Assembly (NCBI GenBank): GCA_958295665.1 | Contig: OY282560.1 | Location: 87,334,311-87,398,310 of the forward strand | Source of the DNA: Tipula vernalis | Lineage: Eukaryota; Arthropoda; Insecta; Diptera; Tipulidae | Length of the DNA: 64,000 bases | Direction of reading: 5' to 3' | Part shown: piece after piece, positions 22,515-34,663 of the stretch | Layout: the number at the start of each line of letters is the position of its first letter | Numbering within the stretch: the stretch's first letter is position 1 | The notes under the pieces: model-generated | Database searches by the model: none | Told to the model about the DNA's origin: nothing | What the model saw: only the letters and a program-made list of their open reading frames with translations | Made by a program: the position numbers and the translations under genes

Positions 22515-23065
22515 TTAAATAAAATTGAAATAAATAAAGATCATCGTAACTGGTTTTGTAAGATCATCGTAACTGTCTTGCGGATCCCAATGATGAATCC
22601 ATGTTTCATCGCCTGTTATTATGTTATCCAAGAAGTTTTCTGGATCTTCTTCATACATTTCTAAAATCGCCTTTGAAGTTTGAACACGAATTTTCTTTTG
22701 CTGTGCAGTCAACAAACGGGGAACCCATAGCGCACTTACTTTTGACATGTGAAGGTGGTCATGTAATATGGTGTAAGTGGTGCCATATGAAAGGGAAAGT
22801 CTCCACGCTAACCGCGAAACAGAAATACGGCGGTCCTCTGATACAATTGATTCTGCCAAAAGTATGTTTTCATGGCTAGTAGCATCTGCGGGACGACCCG
22901 GGCGGTTGTCGTCTTCTAATAACTCCCGACCACTTTTGAACAATTTTACCCACCTTGTTACTGTGGAATATGATGGTGCAAATTCGCCGTAAACTTTTGA
23001 TATGTAATTGAATATATAAGTTGCATTGCGTCCATCTTAACAGCACGATATTCAATTTCATTCAT
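22515..23065 (-). pseudogene. Mariner transposase, truncated
   Basis: Tc1/mariner-family transposase, N-terminal half only. The likely start is the ATG at 23065 (MNEIEYRAV). A frameshift before 22943 separates it from the main frame. The helix-turn-helix region follows (LFKSGRELLEDDNRPGRP, then RRISVSRLAWRLSLSYGTTY). The first catalytic aspartate is in TGDETWIHHWDPQ. After this the protein ends within about 20 residues, so the second and third catalytic aspartates are missing. A 15-bp direct repeat AGATCATCGTAACTG (22538 and 22561) sits at the truncation point. AGGGTGAATCAAACTGTCTT in reverse near 23220-23245 may be the 5' terminal region. Not active. Confidence 0.85.
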
Positions 23066-23245
23066 TTTAGACTTTTTTTTTCAAAACACGGGCTACTAAA
23101 TTGAAGAAAACAAACGAACTGTAAAATTTACATCGAATTTTGTTTCTATAAATTTCACCGCGATAGAATTTTTTTAAAAAAAATATATAGTTGTCTCATT
23201 CACTCTTTTTTTCATATGATATTGCAAGACAGTTTGATTCACCCT

Positions 23246-24600
23246 CGTAAATTCAAACATTTATGAAAATATTTCGCTCTGAAGTCATAATACTTGCTTT
23301 CGCAATACTCGTAAACGATAGATTTTCGAAATAACAGTTCGAAGCTTAACATGTTCAAATGTTCCTTAGTTTATTTCAATTTTCGAATGCTAATTTGTAA
23401 TCTTAATAGTATATCTCCGCGGTGACACATATATTGAACACTAAGTTGGTTGAAAAATGTTAATTCGACAAAGTCCATTCAATTCCCGAATGGCAGTTGA
23501 CCTAGGTCTTTAAAAATGTTACATTTTTCTGTCTACTAATTCGCTTAGCAGTTCTCCGAACAAAAGCCGCATTGTTTTTCCGTTCAATTGTAAGCAGGCT
23601 TGCGCTTTTCTTTAGGCTACATTTTGTTATTCTACTACAGGCTTCCTCATCAAACCAAATTTGTTTATGACTACATCTAGAACCCGCTGGGTAGTAAATC
23701 TAAATTTTCCGAACGTTTCAAACAGAACTCACTTCTTAACATTGGTATTCTACATTTTTCAGATCTTCACAGATGAATACGTCGATCCCAAACATATTTG
23801 TACTTTGCAATTTCATATCGGAAATTCAAATAACCTAAATAGCCGAAGCCGATACTACTCCATTCTTATTATAAGATAAGGCCCCCAAACGCGTCTTGCT
23901 TTCGTTCTGACTGGAAGTGATTCTAGATCTCACATCCGAGTACATGAGCGACTTTTTGGTAATGATTTGGATTTGTCTGTTAACATTTTTAAGAATAAAG
24001 GGGTTTTACGGGTCTTTAGCCCAGCGTGCTAATCATTTATTCGCCTGCTGCGACAAGAAGTGGATACAGTGATGGACCTCTATAGCTACCGTGTTGTCTT
24101 GGTGCTACATAGTATGTACACCTTCAACGTCAACTGTTATAGCTATTTGAAATACGATCTCACCTAAAAATGTGTCTCAAGAGCAAAAATTAGCAAGCAG
24201 ATCATTTCGTGTTGAAATGATGCCGCCAATACATTGTTGATAGTTTTTATCACCAGTTTAACAGCTTTCGGAAGGGTTTGATCCTAAGTTTTAAACTGTA
24301 GTTCTATCTTGATTAGTCAGATATCTTACCTCCCTTCATTTAGTGAGGCTTGAACTTTTGGAATAGTTATGATTGTCATATCAGGTTTGAGTGTTCAGCG
24401 CATAGTGACAAATCGTTCAAATGATGATATTTGAACCAGTAGATTTAATTTATTTAAACCGTTGTCATATGAAGTTGGTATTGTAGAGTTTAGAATATAA
24501 AAGTGAACTAATCTAACCGCTACAACGCTTACAGTTTCGAGTGGATTTCTTTTCTTATAATTGAAACATTTTATATAAAGGTCAAAAAATAATTGTGGCT
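23246..24600. other. Unassigned DNA with a possible LINE scrap
   Basis: Apart from the minus-strand 50-codon piece at 23515-23668, I recognise nothing. GC content is slightly higher than in the blocks on either side, which suggests old transposon DNA. Confidence 0.4.
23515..23668 (-). pseudogene. Possible LINE ORF2 linker fragment
   Basis: Minus-strand reading gives KQIWFDEEACSRITKC, then ERKNNAAFVRRTAKRISRQK. A Trp-Phe-Asp-Glu-Glu-x-Cys motif followed by a basic helix is typical of the stretch between endonuclease and reverse transcriptase in many insect LINEs. Only about 50 codons are open and I could not extend it, so the clade is unknown. Confidence 0.35.
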
Positions 24601-27600
24601 GCATTAATTTTCTTTATTTAATTACTAATGCGACCGACAACTAACTAACCTACGGATTAACAATAAAATATAGCAAAATATCAATGTACTCGTATGTGTG
24701 AGCAATTTTAGTTGACAGTTTGCATCGCTCAAAACAAAAAATATAGCAACGGACACGGCGAAATGTGTAACGATTATTTACTAAGCAGCTGAACCATAGA
24801 GAAACCCGAACTTACTTATTTATTTCCAATTTTGGTTTACGGATTTAAAATACTGTGTTTAGTTGTAAAATGATGTGCGTGGTTTCTTAATTGAAAACAA
24901 TTTTATGCTTTCTAAAAAATCTAAAATCATCAAATAATTTTTTCGGCAAAAAACATTTCATCAAATTAAGTCACCAAAAATATATGTTGGCGCCCAATAT
25001 GGGGCAATCCATACAATTAATTGCTGATTGATTGGTATACGATGATAAGAAAACGAAAGAATTCCCGTTGTGACGATGATAATTATATACAGATGTGTGT
25101 GCGCGCCCGGCTATTACAATTTGAAATGTTAATTGCATTTTTTCCCTATTTTTATTTTATTTTTTATATTCTTTTTTTGTAACCAATAGGAGGCCTACAT
25201 ATATTGGAAGACATTGACTCTTTGAAAATAACTTATTCTGTGCCAAAACTAAATACCAACGAATTTCATTATTTTCGGCGCTGTAACGAAAGTTTACATT
25301 ACTAGGTTTTTTTTTTATTGTATATACGTACAACACAATAATGATGATGTTGATGATCGTATCTCGGCTATATACAATCTAGCTATAAAATACCTAAATT
25401 AATAAGAAAATAAAAAAAAAATTGGTTTTTGTTTTTCTTTTTATTATTTGAAGGTCACAAATTATAATCAAATAATCATCACAACATGAGATTATGTTAG
25501 ACATTTTTCGAATTCTTATTGTATTTTTTTTTTAGCAAAGATCAAGTGTTTTTTTTATATTTGTATTGATTTTTTTTTGTTTTTTTTTTTGATTGATTTT
25601 GACGTGTTGTTTTGTTTGGAATTTTTGTTATTTGACAGATTGTTCTTCTCTGTATTATTCTTGTAAACATTATTGTGTGTTTTAATAATTTTCATATTGA
25701 ATGAAAGTGATCATAATCTTTACAATATTCTATTGATCACACAGGTGTATTATTATCATAATTATGTAAAGTGTGTTGAATATAAAAAATAAATAGTGTA
25801 AACTAGATATTAGTTCTACTTTCATATATAATTAACATGTAATTATATGTAATAATGATTTTCCAGACAAATCGATAATTGGTCATGTTTATATTATTTA
25901 CAATATACGTTATAATCAGTAGCACATATTTTTGATGATCACACTTGATCTCTACATAGAATTCTAGATCATTTATCTTTTTTTTTTTGTTGTTGTTTGT
26001 AAAGAAAACAGAATTTAATTGGTTTTTCCATATTGAAGCCTAGATTCATGCTGATTATTTGTTGATATATAATTTCTTAAGATCGTCGATCAGAGTTATA
26101 TTATAAAAAAAAAAACTGATCAACAGATTTATTATTATCGTTATGTTTTCTTTTGTCGATTATTACAAAAATTAATTACAATTTGATTCGGATAATAAAT
26201 TTTCTAATGACCAAAATAATTATCATCGTGATGTTAGAAATTTAAATATATTTACGATCAATTTATGTGATCATATTGGATATATACAATAATAAAAAAA
26301 AAAATTTATTCCAAATCGTTTTTAAATATCAATCAAAGAATTTTTAATTATTCTTCTTATATATATTGTAATTAGAAATTAATTCATTTTTTTTTAAAAC
26401 ACGTTATTTTAATTTTGATTTTAACGTTTATGTTCATTATAACCGTCTTATGTAACATGCGATCATAATAATTCTTCTTCCAATCATCACATTAATAAAA
26501 CGTTTTAGTTTTATTATATTTGAGATGAATTTTTTTTAAACTACTGTCGATTGTCGTCATAGCTCAACATTTTTTTTTTTGAGGCATATATGGTATAAAA
26601 CACGTACGATAGGGATTATTACAAACATCATCCGCATGCACCTTCACTAATTTAAGTATCCATAATAATTTAAAGATCTAAATATTTATTATTTTACTGT
26701 GGTAACCTTTGACACATTGTGAAGAAAAACTGTGTTTGTTGCGTTTGTACATCAACTTCTGACTGCACCCTATTTTATGTTTATCATAAATATAACACTT
26801 TTAGACAACAACACAACAAAAACACCAAGAAAATATAGGATTGGAATTTAATGTTGAGTTTTTTTTTGTGTTTTGTTAAAAGACAGACCATACGAAAAAA
26901 AAAAAAAAGTTTAATACTTAAGATTGTAGGTGGATGGATTAGAGACGTTATTATTATTATTATTAAAATTTTGGGAATTTAAAATCATGTTTGTCATGTT
27001 TTTTTTCTAAATTTTTATTATACTATTATTATTATTTTTTTTTTTTTTGGAGAGATTAGAATAAAATAATGACATGCGGTAATAAATTTAGAAACCATGT
27101 TGGAATTTTTTAATTTGATCGATTAAATTAAATATTTTGAACGGAATAATTCATAATAAATATTTTATTAATTTTAAATTGCATCAATTTTTCATAAGAA
27201 ATACATTAAATTACCACCATGCGCTTTTTTTTTTGTTTTGTTTTCCAAAAAGCATATTATTCAATTCACCGTTACATTTTACAATGTATGCATATATGGT
27301 TAAGTACAGGTATACTTCAATTTACACGGGGAAAACTCTACTCTCTCGTTTGAATCTTGTTTCATTTGGAGAATTCTGGTGGTCAAGGGAGAGGAGGGTG
27401 ATGTCGCCTAAGAACAAATTAACGCTTTACACAATGAGTTGCAATTCAACCTCTGGACTATAAAATTGACCGCGCAAAATCTAATGTCTTTTCGTCTGTT
27501 GTAAAAGGATTCTACTATATAGCGACTACAAACGTCCAGAATCTGTAAAAGTTCTGCCTAATTGTTTATTAGTTTTTTAATAAAGGATTAAACTTGCCGT

Positions 27601-27602
27601 TT
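24601..27602. other. AT-rich DNA with no recognised gene
   Basis: About 3 kb rich in T and A runs (for example 25531, 26280 and 27035), with short ATT and GAT stretches. An 18-bp tRNA-Lys-type primer-site look-alike stands at 24988-25005. The frame at 27137-27463 starts in low-complexity sequence and matches nothing I know. Resembles 2131-5522 and 32806-34663 in texture. Confidence 0.5.
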
Positions 27603-27903
27603 ACAGGATGATCCATTTTAAAGGAACCACTGAAATAACTCCCAGGGGAAGGCTTAAATCAAAAAAAGTGTAGATACAAAAGTTGCACAATTTTTAAGGG
27701 CAAATGATGACCTTGAATTTGATGCTGAGGTCAAATTTCAAGGTCATTTCAAGCTCAAGTCGTTAAATGGAAACAACTATTTTTGACTCTGCATTTCGAA
27801 AGCGCGTGAAATTCTACGTTCAACCATACAGTATCTTGATAGGACACTTTCTTTGATTTAGACCTTCCCCTTCGAGTAGTTCTTTTAAAATGGGTCACCC
27901 TGT
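27603..27903. mobile_element. MITE with ACAGG termini
   Basis: A segment of about 300 bp with inverted ends ACAGGATGATCCATTTTAAA and, from the right, ACAGGGTGACCCATTTTAAA. It is non-coding. The internal GGTCATCATTTG/TCAAGGTCAT-type sequence contains repeated TGACCTTGA motifs. No clear target duplication is seen. A 12-bp direct repeat ATAAGATTTCTC follows just outside (about 27909 and 27930). Confidence 0.6.
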
Positions 27904-28242
27904 TCAACATAAGATTTCTCTGTTTCAATATAAGATTTCTCAAAGATGAAAAAGATATCCGGAAAATTCTAAACGTATTTTGAACAGAAAGAGTAGTTCT
28001 TTCGTACCCCATTAATGGTTTTATAAAAAATTACCTTTCGATATAACATAATCTCAAACATCTCGAAAAACCATGATTTTCGCACTTTAGGTTAGAATAT
28101 CTCTAAAACCGGAGACATTATCTTGGATGTTTCAGGAATGTGTTTCGGCGATGTCTCAATTAAAAAAGTAACCCGGTGTTAATAAGTAATACGTGTTGTC
28201 ATCATTATCTCAATTTCACACAATAAGGTAGCTACTTCTTCT

Positions 28243-29010
28243 GTGGTTAAATTTGTCTTTCCCGGAGCTTTGACTAAATGGTATACTGTAACACTTCATC
28301 CATCATTAAATCTGGATGAATCTTTTTTGAGATATCATCGTACAGATGTGTGGCCAACTTCCGCATATTACGAAGTTTCCGGTCGTCTCCCACAAAGTTT
28401 GTACCGTTGTCGCAATATATGTTGGCTGGTATTCCTCTTGTTGACATGAACCTATTTGATACGCCAATGAATGCATCTGCCTTATATGAAGACACTAATT
28501 CCAAATGTATGGACTTGGCACAGTAGCAAACGAATACGGTAATGTGTATATGCTTTTATGAGCTTAGCTCGTCGTGTTCACTTGTTTCCGCGTAATCTAT
28601 GCCAACATTTTCGAATGGCCTTGCTCTTGTCACTCGAACCTTTGGAAGTCCAGCCACATTTTGCTCTACAACTATTGTCGGATATCTTCTATAAATGAGA
28701 CAATGCTAAATTAATTTTTTCAAAATGCATTGTTGAAGTAAGAAGGAAGTAAAAATTGGACCATTATGACAATAAGTTCCGCATTCTCCTTAGTTGTTGT
28801 TTGTTTGATTGTTAGCCTGATGTGGAACTATCTCTCTCATATGTGCCAAGTTCACATATTCCCGCATACATTTACTGTAGTCGACCTTGAATGAAGCATT
28901 TCTCTTCAATTTACGTTCCATGTCGAATGAATTCCTGAGCCGAACATTTTTAATTTTAAGAGAAAGACGAATAATAAATCTGTCGTCTTGGTTTACTGTT
29001 TTACTAGAAA
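28243..29010 (-). pseudogene. BEL/Pao pol remnant
   Basis: Read on minus, the upstream part (about 29010-28800) gives QDDRFIIRLSLK, then MERKLKRNASFKVDYSKCM and REYVNLAHM. This is the segment just before the Pao reverse transcriptase. After an internal deletion that removes the RT and RNase H, integrase sequence follows: GLPKVRVTRARPFENVGIDYAET near 28640-28570 (first core Asp), then HLELVSS and IYCDNGTNFVGD near 28400 (second core Asp). The frame is broken between blocks and ends before the catalytic Glu. A different copy from the longer BEL/Pao at 34.7-37.4 kb. Confidence 0.75.
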
Positions 29011-29402
29011 ATTTATTATTGTTTGTAGTTTTGGAAATGTTGCTCGCCGTGTTTCCTTGTCATATTTCTTCAACAAATGATAAACGATCAAGAAGGAAGG
29101 ACATTTTACAACGCTCTTAATAATAGAACTGTAATGAATAATATTATAACCCGAAACTTTATTCAAAATAACATTCTCAATTTCAATATAAAGAATAGTA
29201 TCAGTGAAGTTTTCGCCACTAGGCCTTGCGAGATTAACAATCGTGGCACTAGTGTATTTGTATAATACGTGTCTAAAATTGACATATTTTCCCCTATGTT
29301 GGAAAACGGCCAAAATCGAGCCGATCTTAAAACCCAATAAGGACCCAACAAAACCTCCTAACTATAGACCTCCCCAATGGCCTAGGTAAAATATTTGAAT
29401 AT

Positions 29403-29890
29403 TGTGACGGTGACACCTAGTGTGTATTAGAATAAGTAAAACTAATAGCTCAATGTTTTACTGTACTAAATGGAATTTTCCATGATAAAAATTGTTACAT
29501 AATGTTTCTACACTAGAAAAATCATGAGCTTTCGAGAAGTTTGGTTTGTGTATATAAAAAGGTGAACAAGATCGAATTGGATTATTCGTATTTGGAACGC
29601 GATAGAGTAAACTTGTAAGATTATTAGTAGTATTTGGAAAGTGACAGTGTAAAGATTAAAAAGTAATTAAAAAGTGATTTAAAAAGTGTTGTAGTGCGAA
29701 ATAAAAATTATAAGTGAACAGTAAAATTTGAGAATAATTTATATAAAGTGATTTTGTGAATTTTTATTGATAAACTGTGTTTTAATAAATGTTGGGAATT
29801 AAATAAATTCGTTGGTGATAAATTAAATTGATTTTGTATTATTCACAATCCAGTGATACGAACCTTAATTGACAAGGCAAAAACGTAACA
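29403..29890 (+). mobile_element. Solo LTR (forward)
   Basis: 488 bp, starts TGTGACGGTGACACC and ends AACGTAACA, flanked by the 4-bp duplication ATAT (29399-29402 and 29891-29894). It contains a TATA box (TATATAAAAAGG at 29551) and AATAAA (about 29784), as expected for promoter and polyadenylation in an LTR. The reverse complement occurs at 30357-30810. No internal retrotransposon sequence lies between the two; the stretch there is jockey. Confidence 0.85.
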
Positions 29891-30356
29891 ATATATGCAG
29901 TTATATGCAATCGAATTTCAACCCATATGTATCTCAAGTGAAAATGAGACTAATAAAATTATTCCAGATCATCAGTTTGGATTAGATATGCGCATTCATG
30001 CACTCATCAAATTAACAAAATAATTAATATAACTAGATAAAATATGGACAAAATACAACCCACTGGCATGATCCTCCTAGACATCGAAAAAACTTTCGAC
30101 ATGGTATGGCATGACGGTCTGTTTTATAAATTAATCCTTAACAAATTCCCTATAGAAATTATAGGTATACTATACAAAAGTAGTTCCTCACATTGGTATG
30201 AGATACCTGCCTCGGTTCCTCAAGGATCCATAATTCCATACTAAGCCCTGATCTTTATTCTATTTATATCACCTTTGCCACGATACTGATATATTAATCA
30301 TACACCGACCCTAGCATTTTAAACAATTGGCTTGAAAGAGCTTTTTGTATTAATAT

Positions 30357-30810
30357 TGTTACGTTTTTGCCTTGTCACTCAAGGTTCGTATCACTGGATT
30401 GTGAATAATACAAAATCAATTTAATTTATCTCCAACGAATTTATTTATTTCACAAAATTTATTACAACACAGTTTATCAATAAAAATTCACATAGTCACT
30501 TTATATAAATTATTCTCAAATTTTACTGATCACTTTTACTTTTTATTTGACACTAAAACACTTTTTAAATCACATTTTAATTCCTTTTAATCTTTACATT
30601 ATCGCTTACCAAATATTACTAATCCAATTCGACTTCGTTCGCCTTTTTATATACACAAACCAAACTTCTAGAAAGCTCATGACTTTTCTAGTTAGAATAG
30701 CGTAGAAACATTTAGAACAATTGTATCATGGAAAATTCTATTTTAGTACAGTTAAACATTGAGCGATTAATTTTAACTTATTCTATTACACACTAGGTGT
30801 CACCATCATA
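30357..30810 (-). mobile_element. Solo LTR (reverse), same family
   Basis: 454 bp, reverse complement of 29403-29890 with scattered differences and small indels. It is flanked by ATAT on both sides (30353-30356 and 30811-30814). Its TATA box lies near 30650 on minus. Confidence 0.85.
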
Positions 30811-30941
30811 ATATCAATTATGACAAAAGCAATTTATTTTAGCAAAAGCAAAGTATCTAAACACCTTCCACACAGAAGTCTAAACCTGCCAGGATTACTC
30901 ATACTTTGCGATAATGAAGTAAAAAAATACATGGGTTAAAC

Positions 30942-31855
30942 CAGAGCCTTCTAGAGTATAGAGCCCATAATCTTAATGACGTATTTTTTAAAAGCTTTTT
31001 TAGTGGTATAACTTTTCACTGATTTCCATAGGAATCCATAGTAAAAATGGTGTTTTTTAGCTTCAAGTTTTTCAATGAAAAATGCAAAAACGTCACAAAA
31101 TGTTTATATAAAAGTTTTCTACATATCTTTAACAACAATTTACAAGAAGACTATATTGGTATAAAATAAATATTAATTGCAGAAATATTAAAATTAAATT
31201 ATTTCGAAAATATATTTTTTCGAACTTTCATTTTGAAAAATACATCAACGTTGGCTCTGACAAATTAAAATAATACTTGCTAAATTTATCTTTAGTTTTA
31301 CTAGTGTACGTAAGATGTCTAAAATGGTCACAGAAAAATACGAAAAAAAATTATTTAATCGCAAAATTATCACACGTTCCTATATTTTGTGAATTTGTTT
31401 TGCTTTTCCTACAATTTTTGAACTTGAAATTTCCCCAGGTGGTAGTTTTTGGTACGATTTTTCCAAATTTTTACGGCCATCACTGCCATCTATTTAATGT
31501 ATATTGACTTAATGACCAAACGAATCGTAGTAAGCTTTTATTTCAATTTGACCAGAATTCTGTTGTTATGAATTATTTTTTATATTTTGGTTTAAATAAA
31601 TCAATTATTACAAGAAAATGAAAACGATTTACTTAAACGATATTCATGTATAATTCAAACATTTATGAAAGTATTTCAGAATCATAATTAAGAATTTGTA
31701 ACGTTTTCATTTAAAAATTTGTCTTAGGAATAAAAGTGATTTTCCATATGTTTTGTGTGTTTTACTATGGAAAGTTTTGTTTTTTCCTCGTTTCTAATTC
31801 CCTTATAAAAGCTCAGATTTTTTGATTATGGCTCTATAAAATACAGGGTGCTCTG
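30942..31855 (+). mobile_element. TIR element family B, copy 2
   Basis: 914 bp with ends CAGAGCCTTCTAGAGTATAG and, inward from the right, CAGAGCACCCTGTATTTTAT. A perfect 7-bp duplication GTTAAAC flanks it (30935-30941 and 31856-31862). It carries the 76-codon frame 31277-31507, also present in copy 1. An overlapping frame gives a short basic peptide beginning MSKMVTEKYEKKLFNRK. Neither resembles a known transposase, so the element is probably non-autonomous. Confidence 0.88.
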
Positions 31856-31942
31856 GTTAAACACACATATAAAAAATCCGAGTTGCACAAAACAAGATTC
31901 TAAAAATGATGTTGGATAAACGGAGCTTTTTCCATACTGAAT

Positions 31943-32805
31943 CAGAGCCTTCTAGAGTATAGAGCCAGAATCATCATGACGTATTTTTTAGAAGCTTTCT
32001 TAGTGGTATAACGTTTCACTGATTTCCATAGGAATCCTTAGTTAAAATGATGATTTTAAGCTTCAAGCTTTTCAATTAAAAAAGCAGAAATCTAAATGTT
32101 TTCTAAATATCTTTAACAACAATTTACAAGAAGACTATATTGGTATTAAATAAATATTAATTGCAAAAATGTTAAAATTAAATTACGTCTAAAATATATT
32201 TTTCGAACTTTCATTTTGAAAAATACATCAAAGTTGGCTCTGACCAATTAAAATAGTACTTGCTAAATTTATCTTTAGTTTTACTAGTGTACGTCAGATG
32301 TCTAAGATGTTTTGTGAAAATAGAATATTTTGTGAAATTGTTTTGCTTTTCCTACAATTCTTGAACTAGAAATTTCCCCAGGTGGTAATTTTTGGTACGA
32401 TTTTACCAAATTTTTTGCTGCCATCAACGCCATCTGTTTAATGTATATTGACTTAATGACCACATGATTTGCAGTAAGCTTTTATTTCAATTTGACCAGA
32501 ATTCTGTTGTTAAGAATTTTTTTTTTTAATTTTGGTTTAAATAAATCAATTATTACAAGAAAATGAAAACGATTTACTCAAAGGACATCATATATATTGA
32601 AATTCAAACATTTATGCAAATATTTCAGAAATCATAATTTAGAATTTGTAAAGTTATCATTTAAAAAAATTTTTAGGAAAGAAAGTGATTTCCATTTGTT
32701 TTATATGTTTTACTAGGAAAAGTTTGTTTTTTTCCTCTTTTCTAATTCCCGTATATAAAAGCTTCGTTTTTTAGACTCTGGCTTTGTATAATCCAGGTTG
32801 CTTTG
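31943..32805 (+). mobile_element. TIR element family B, copy 3
   Basis: 863 bp, same ends as copy 2, with the right end decayed to GCTTTG. A perfect 7-bp duplication ACTGAAT flanks it (31936-31942 and 32806-32812). A deletion near 32310-32330 destroys the frame seen in copies 1 and 2. It inserted only 87 bp from copy 2, in the same orientation, with its own target site. Confidence 0.85.
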
Positions 32806-34663
32806 ACTGAATACCATCAACTAAAAATTAGGCTTAGTCATACACCAAATTTAGTAGTTTTAAACGAACAGGGAGCGCAATTAGCACTACTTAGGTACCA
32901 TTTCACTCATATCTTTCGTATGAAACCTGTACCTTAATATATACGAGTACATACATAATACAATATTTGATTTAATTTATTTATTTCTGTTATTATTACA
33001 ATATTTCCCGAACATACATATACATTACTGAGCGCAAATACACACACACACACACACACAAAAACAATACCGAACTGAAAGATCAATCTTTTCGTGATCG
33101 CAAGAAAATTATTTTTAATTTAAGGTTCAATTTTATTTCTTATTTTTTATTGCTGCATGAATCCTTGTTGATTGTATTTCGATCGTTATTAAAACGTCGA
33201 TCGTGAAATTATAAGAAAAAAGCACAAAAAGAAAAAAATTAAATTACAAACGTTCGATATTTAATATATTAATTATTGATTAATGAAAATAGAGATCAAA
33301 TGAAGATCATATGTACAAGGAATTTTTCTTTTATAATTTTTTCATGTTTTTTTTTATTTTTTTTATTTTTTATGAGCGATCAAACAAAATATAATAAATT
33401 GTTGATCATAATCACGATTTTTCATTTTTGCATCTCAATTTCGTTCAATGTACGAGAGTGTGTATATTATAAAATATGGAATGGATTTCCAATGATCTCA
33501 AGATGATCATGATGATGATGATGATCACTATCATCATTACATATTATTATTATTATTATTATTATTGGATTGATGATGAACGTACGAGTGTATATATGGT
33601 ATAAGAGAAGTTTTGAATATATGAAAATATTTTTTTTTTTTTTTTGTTTTTTGAAGTCACGCATCTCACGATCTAACTATTAAAATCCACCTCCTCTTTC
33701 AATTTTTAATATATACACAAAAAAAAAAAAAAAAAAAAATCGCGAACCCTTTTTATTTCTTGTTGCATACTGCATATAGTCTTGGTACTTCTTACTTTAT
33801 ACATTTATATAGTTTTGTAAAATAAAAAAAAAATTTAGCACGATTTTATATGAACAAAAATAATAATAATATATTTATATATCGAACGGAATGATGCAGA
33901 TTGGAAGTATATTAATTTTGGATTTTAACTGTGAGATTTTTCTTGAAAATTTGGTTCTATACTATGGGTAAAAAATAATTCGCTGGAAATATTCGCTTTT
34001 ATATTTGTTTTTACGTTGTTTTTTGAGTGATCGTTAAGAATAACATTTTAATTGGTTAAAAATTCTATTAATTTTTTTTTTAAAGATCAATATATTTCTC
34101 ACGCCCTTAAGTGTTTATAGGCATTTCCTACCTCGTCATATAAATACCATAACATGCGCTTATATTATGCAGATAATTGTTAAATCATTTATTTAAGGAA
34201 AAGATCGGGAAAAAAATTGATTTACAATTCTCTAATAAAGCATAATTTGTTTCTCCTCGCACTCTGTCTGTCTATCCATCTCTCTGTATTATTTAATTTT
34301 CATTATTATAATCTTATCCAATTCTTGGTTTAGTATTTGCTTTGCTTTAAATTATTATTTAGTTTTTTTATTTTACGGTTTGGCTATTTTCAAACATAAA
34401 TATAAAATAAAACATATTTCTCATGCGGAATTCGATCAGTAAAGGTTGATGCACGACACTTAAATATTACATTCACTCTTTTCACCCAATTATCTCACTC
34501 ACAAGACAAGAAGAAACTCCCTTTTCTACTACCGAATTGAAAATACATTTTAATTTGTAAAAATCCGGAAATGATGATTAAGGAGGAAATATTTTCCCAC
34601 ATACTATTATTCTATTAAAACTTTGTTTAAAAGTGCTAAAAGAAATTCTACTCAATTTTGCTA
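32806..34663. other. AT-rich DNA with simple repeats, no recognised gene
   Basis: Contains a CA run (about 33041-33060), GAT repeats (33505-33525), ATT repeats (33543-33567) and a run of about 21 A near 33719-33740. The frames at 33276-33506 and 33467-33664 are low-complexity artefacts. No transposon family is recognised. Confidence 0.5.

Larger units (their letters stand above)
29200..30940 (+). pseudogene. Jockey-clade reverse transcriptase, dead, split by two solo LTRs
   Basis: Three blocks read in order. About 29219-29402 encodes ALVYLYNTCLKLTYFPLCWK and ILKPNKDPTKPPNYRP, the fingers region. 29891-30356 encodes the palm with TGMILLDIEKTFDMVWHDGL (catalytic Asp present) and SVPQGSIIPY, with a stop at 30241. 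30811 onward encodes a decayed thumb. Joined across the LTRs, the sequence is contiguous jockey sequence (for example GKIFEY spans the first LTR). Stops and the lost YxDD region show it was dead before or soon after the insertions. Family B copy 2 begins at its right edge. Confidence 0.75.

Noticed and set aside
27137..27463. 108-codon frame
   Set aside because: Starts in low-complexity AT sequence and shows no motif.
28993..29337. 114-codon minus frame
   Set aside because: Overlaps the antisense of the jockey fingers region and the BEL/Pao remnant; no support.
29403..30810. One LTR retrotransposon or one long-TIR DNA element bounded by the two inverted LTRs
   Set aside because: Each LTR has its own ATAT duplication and the sequence between them is contiguous jockey RT.
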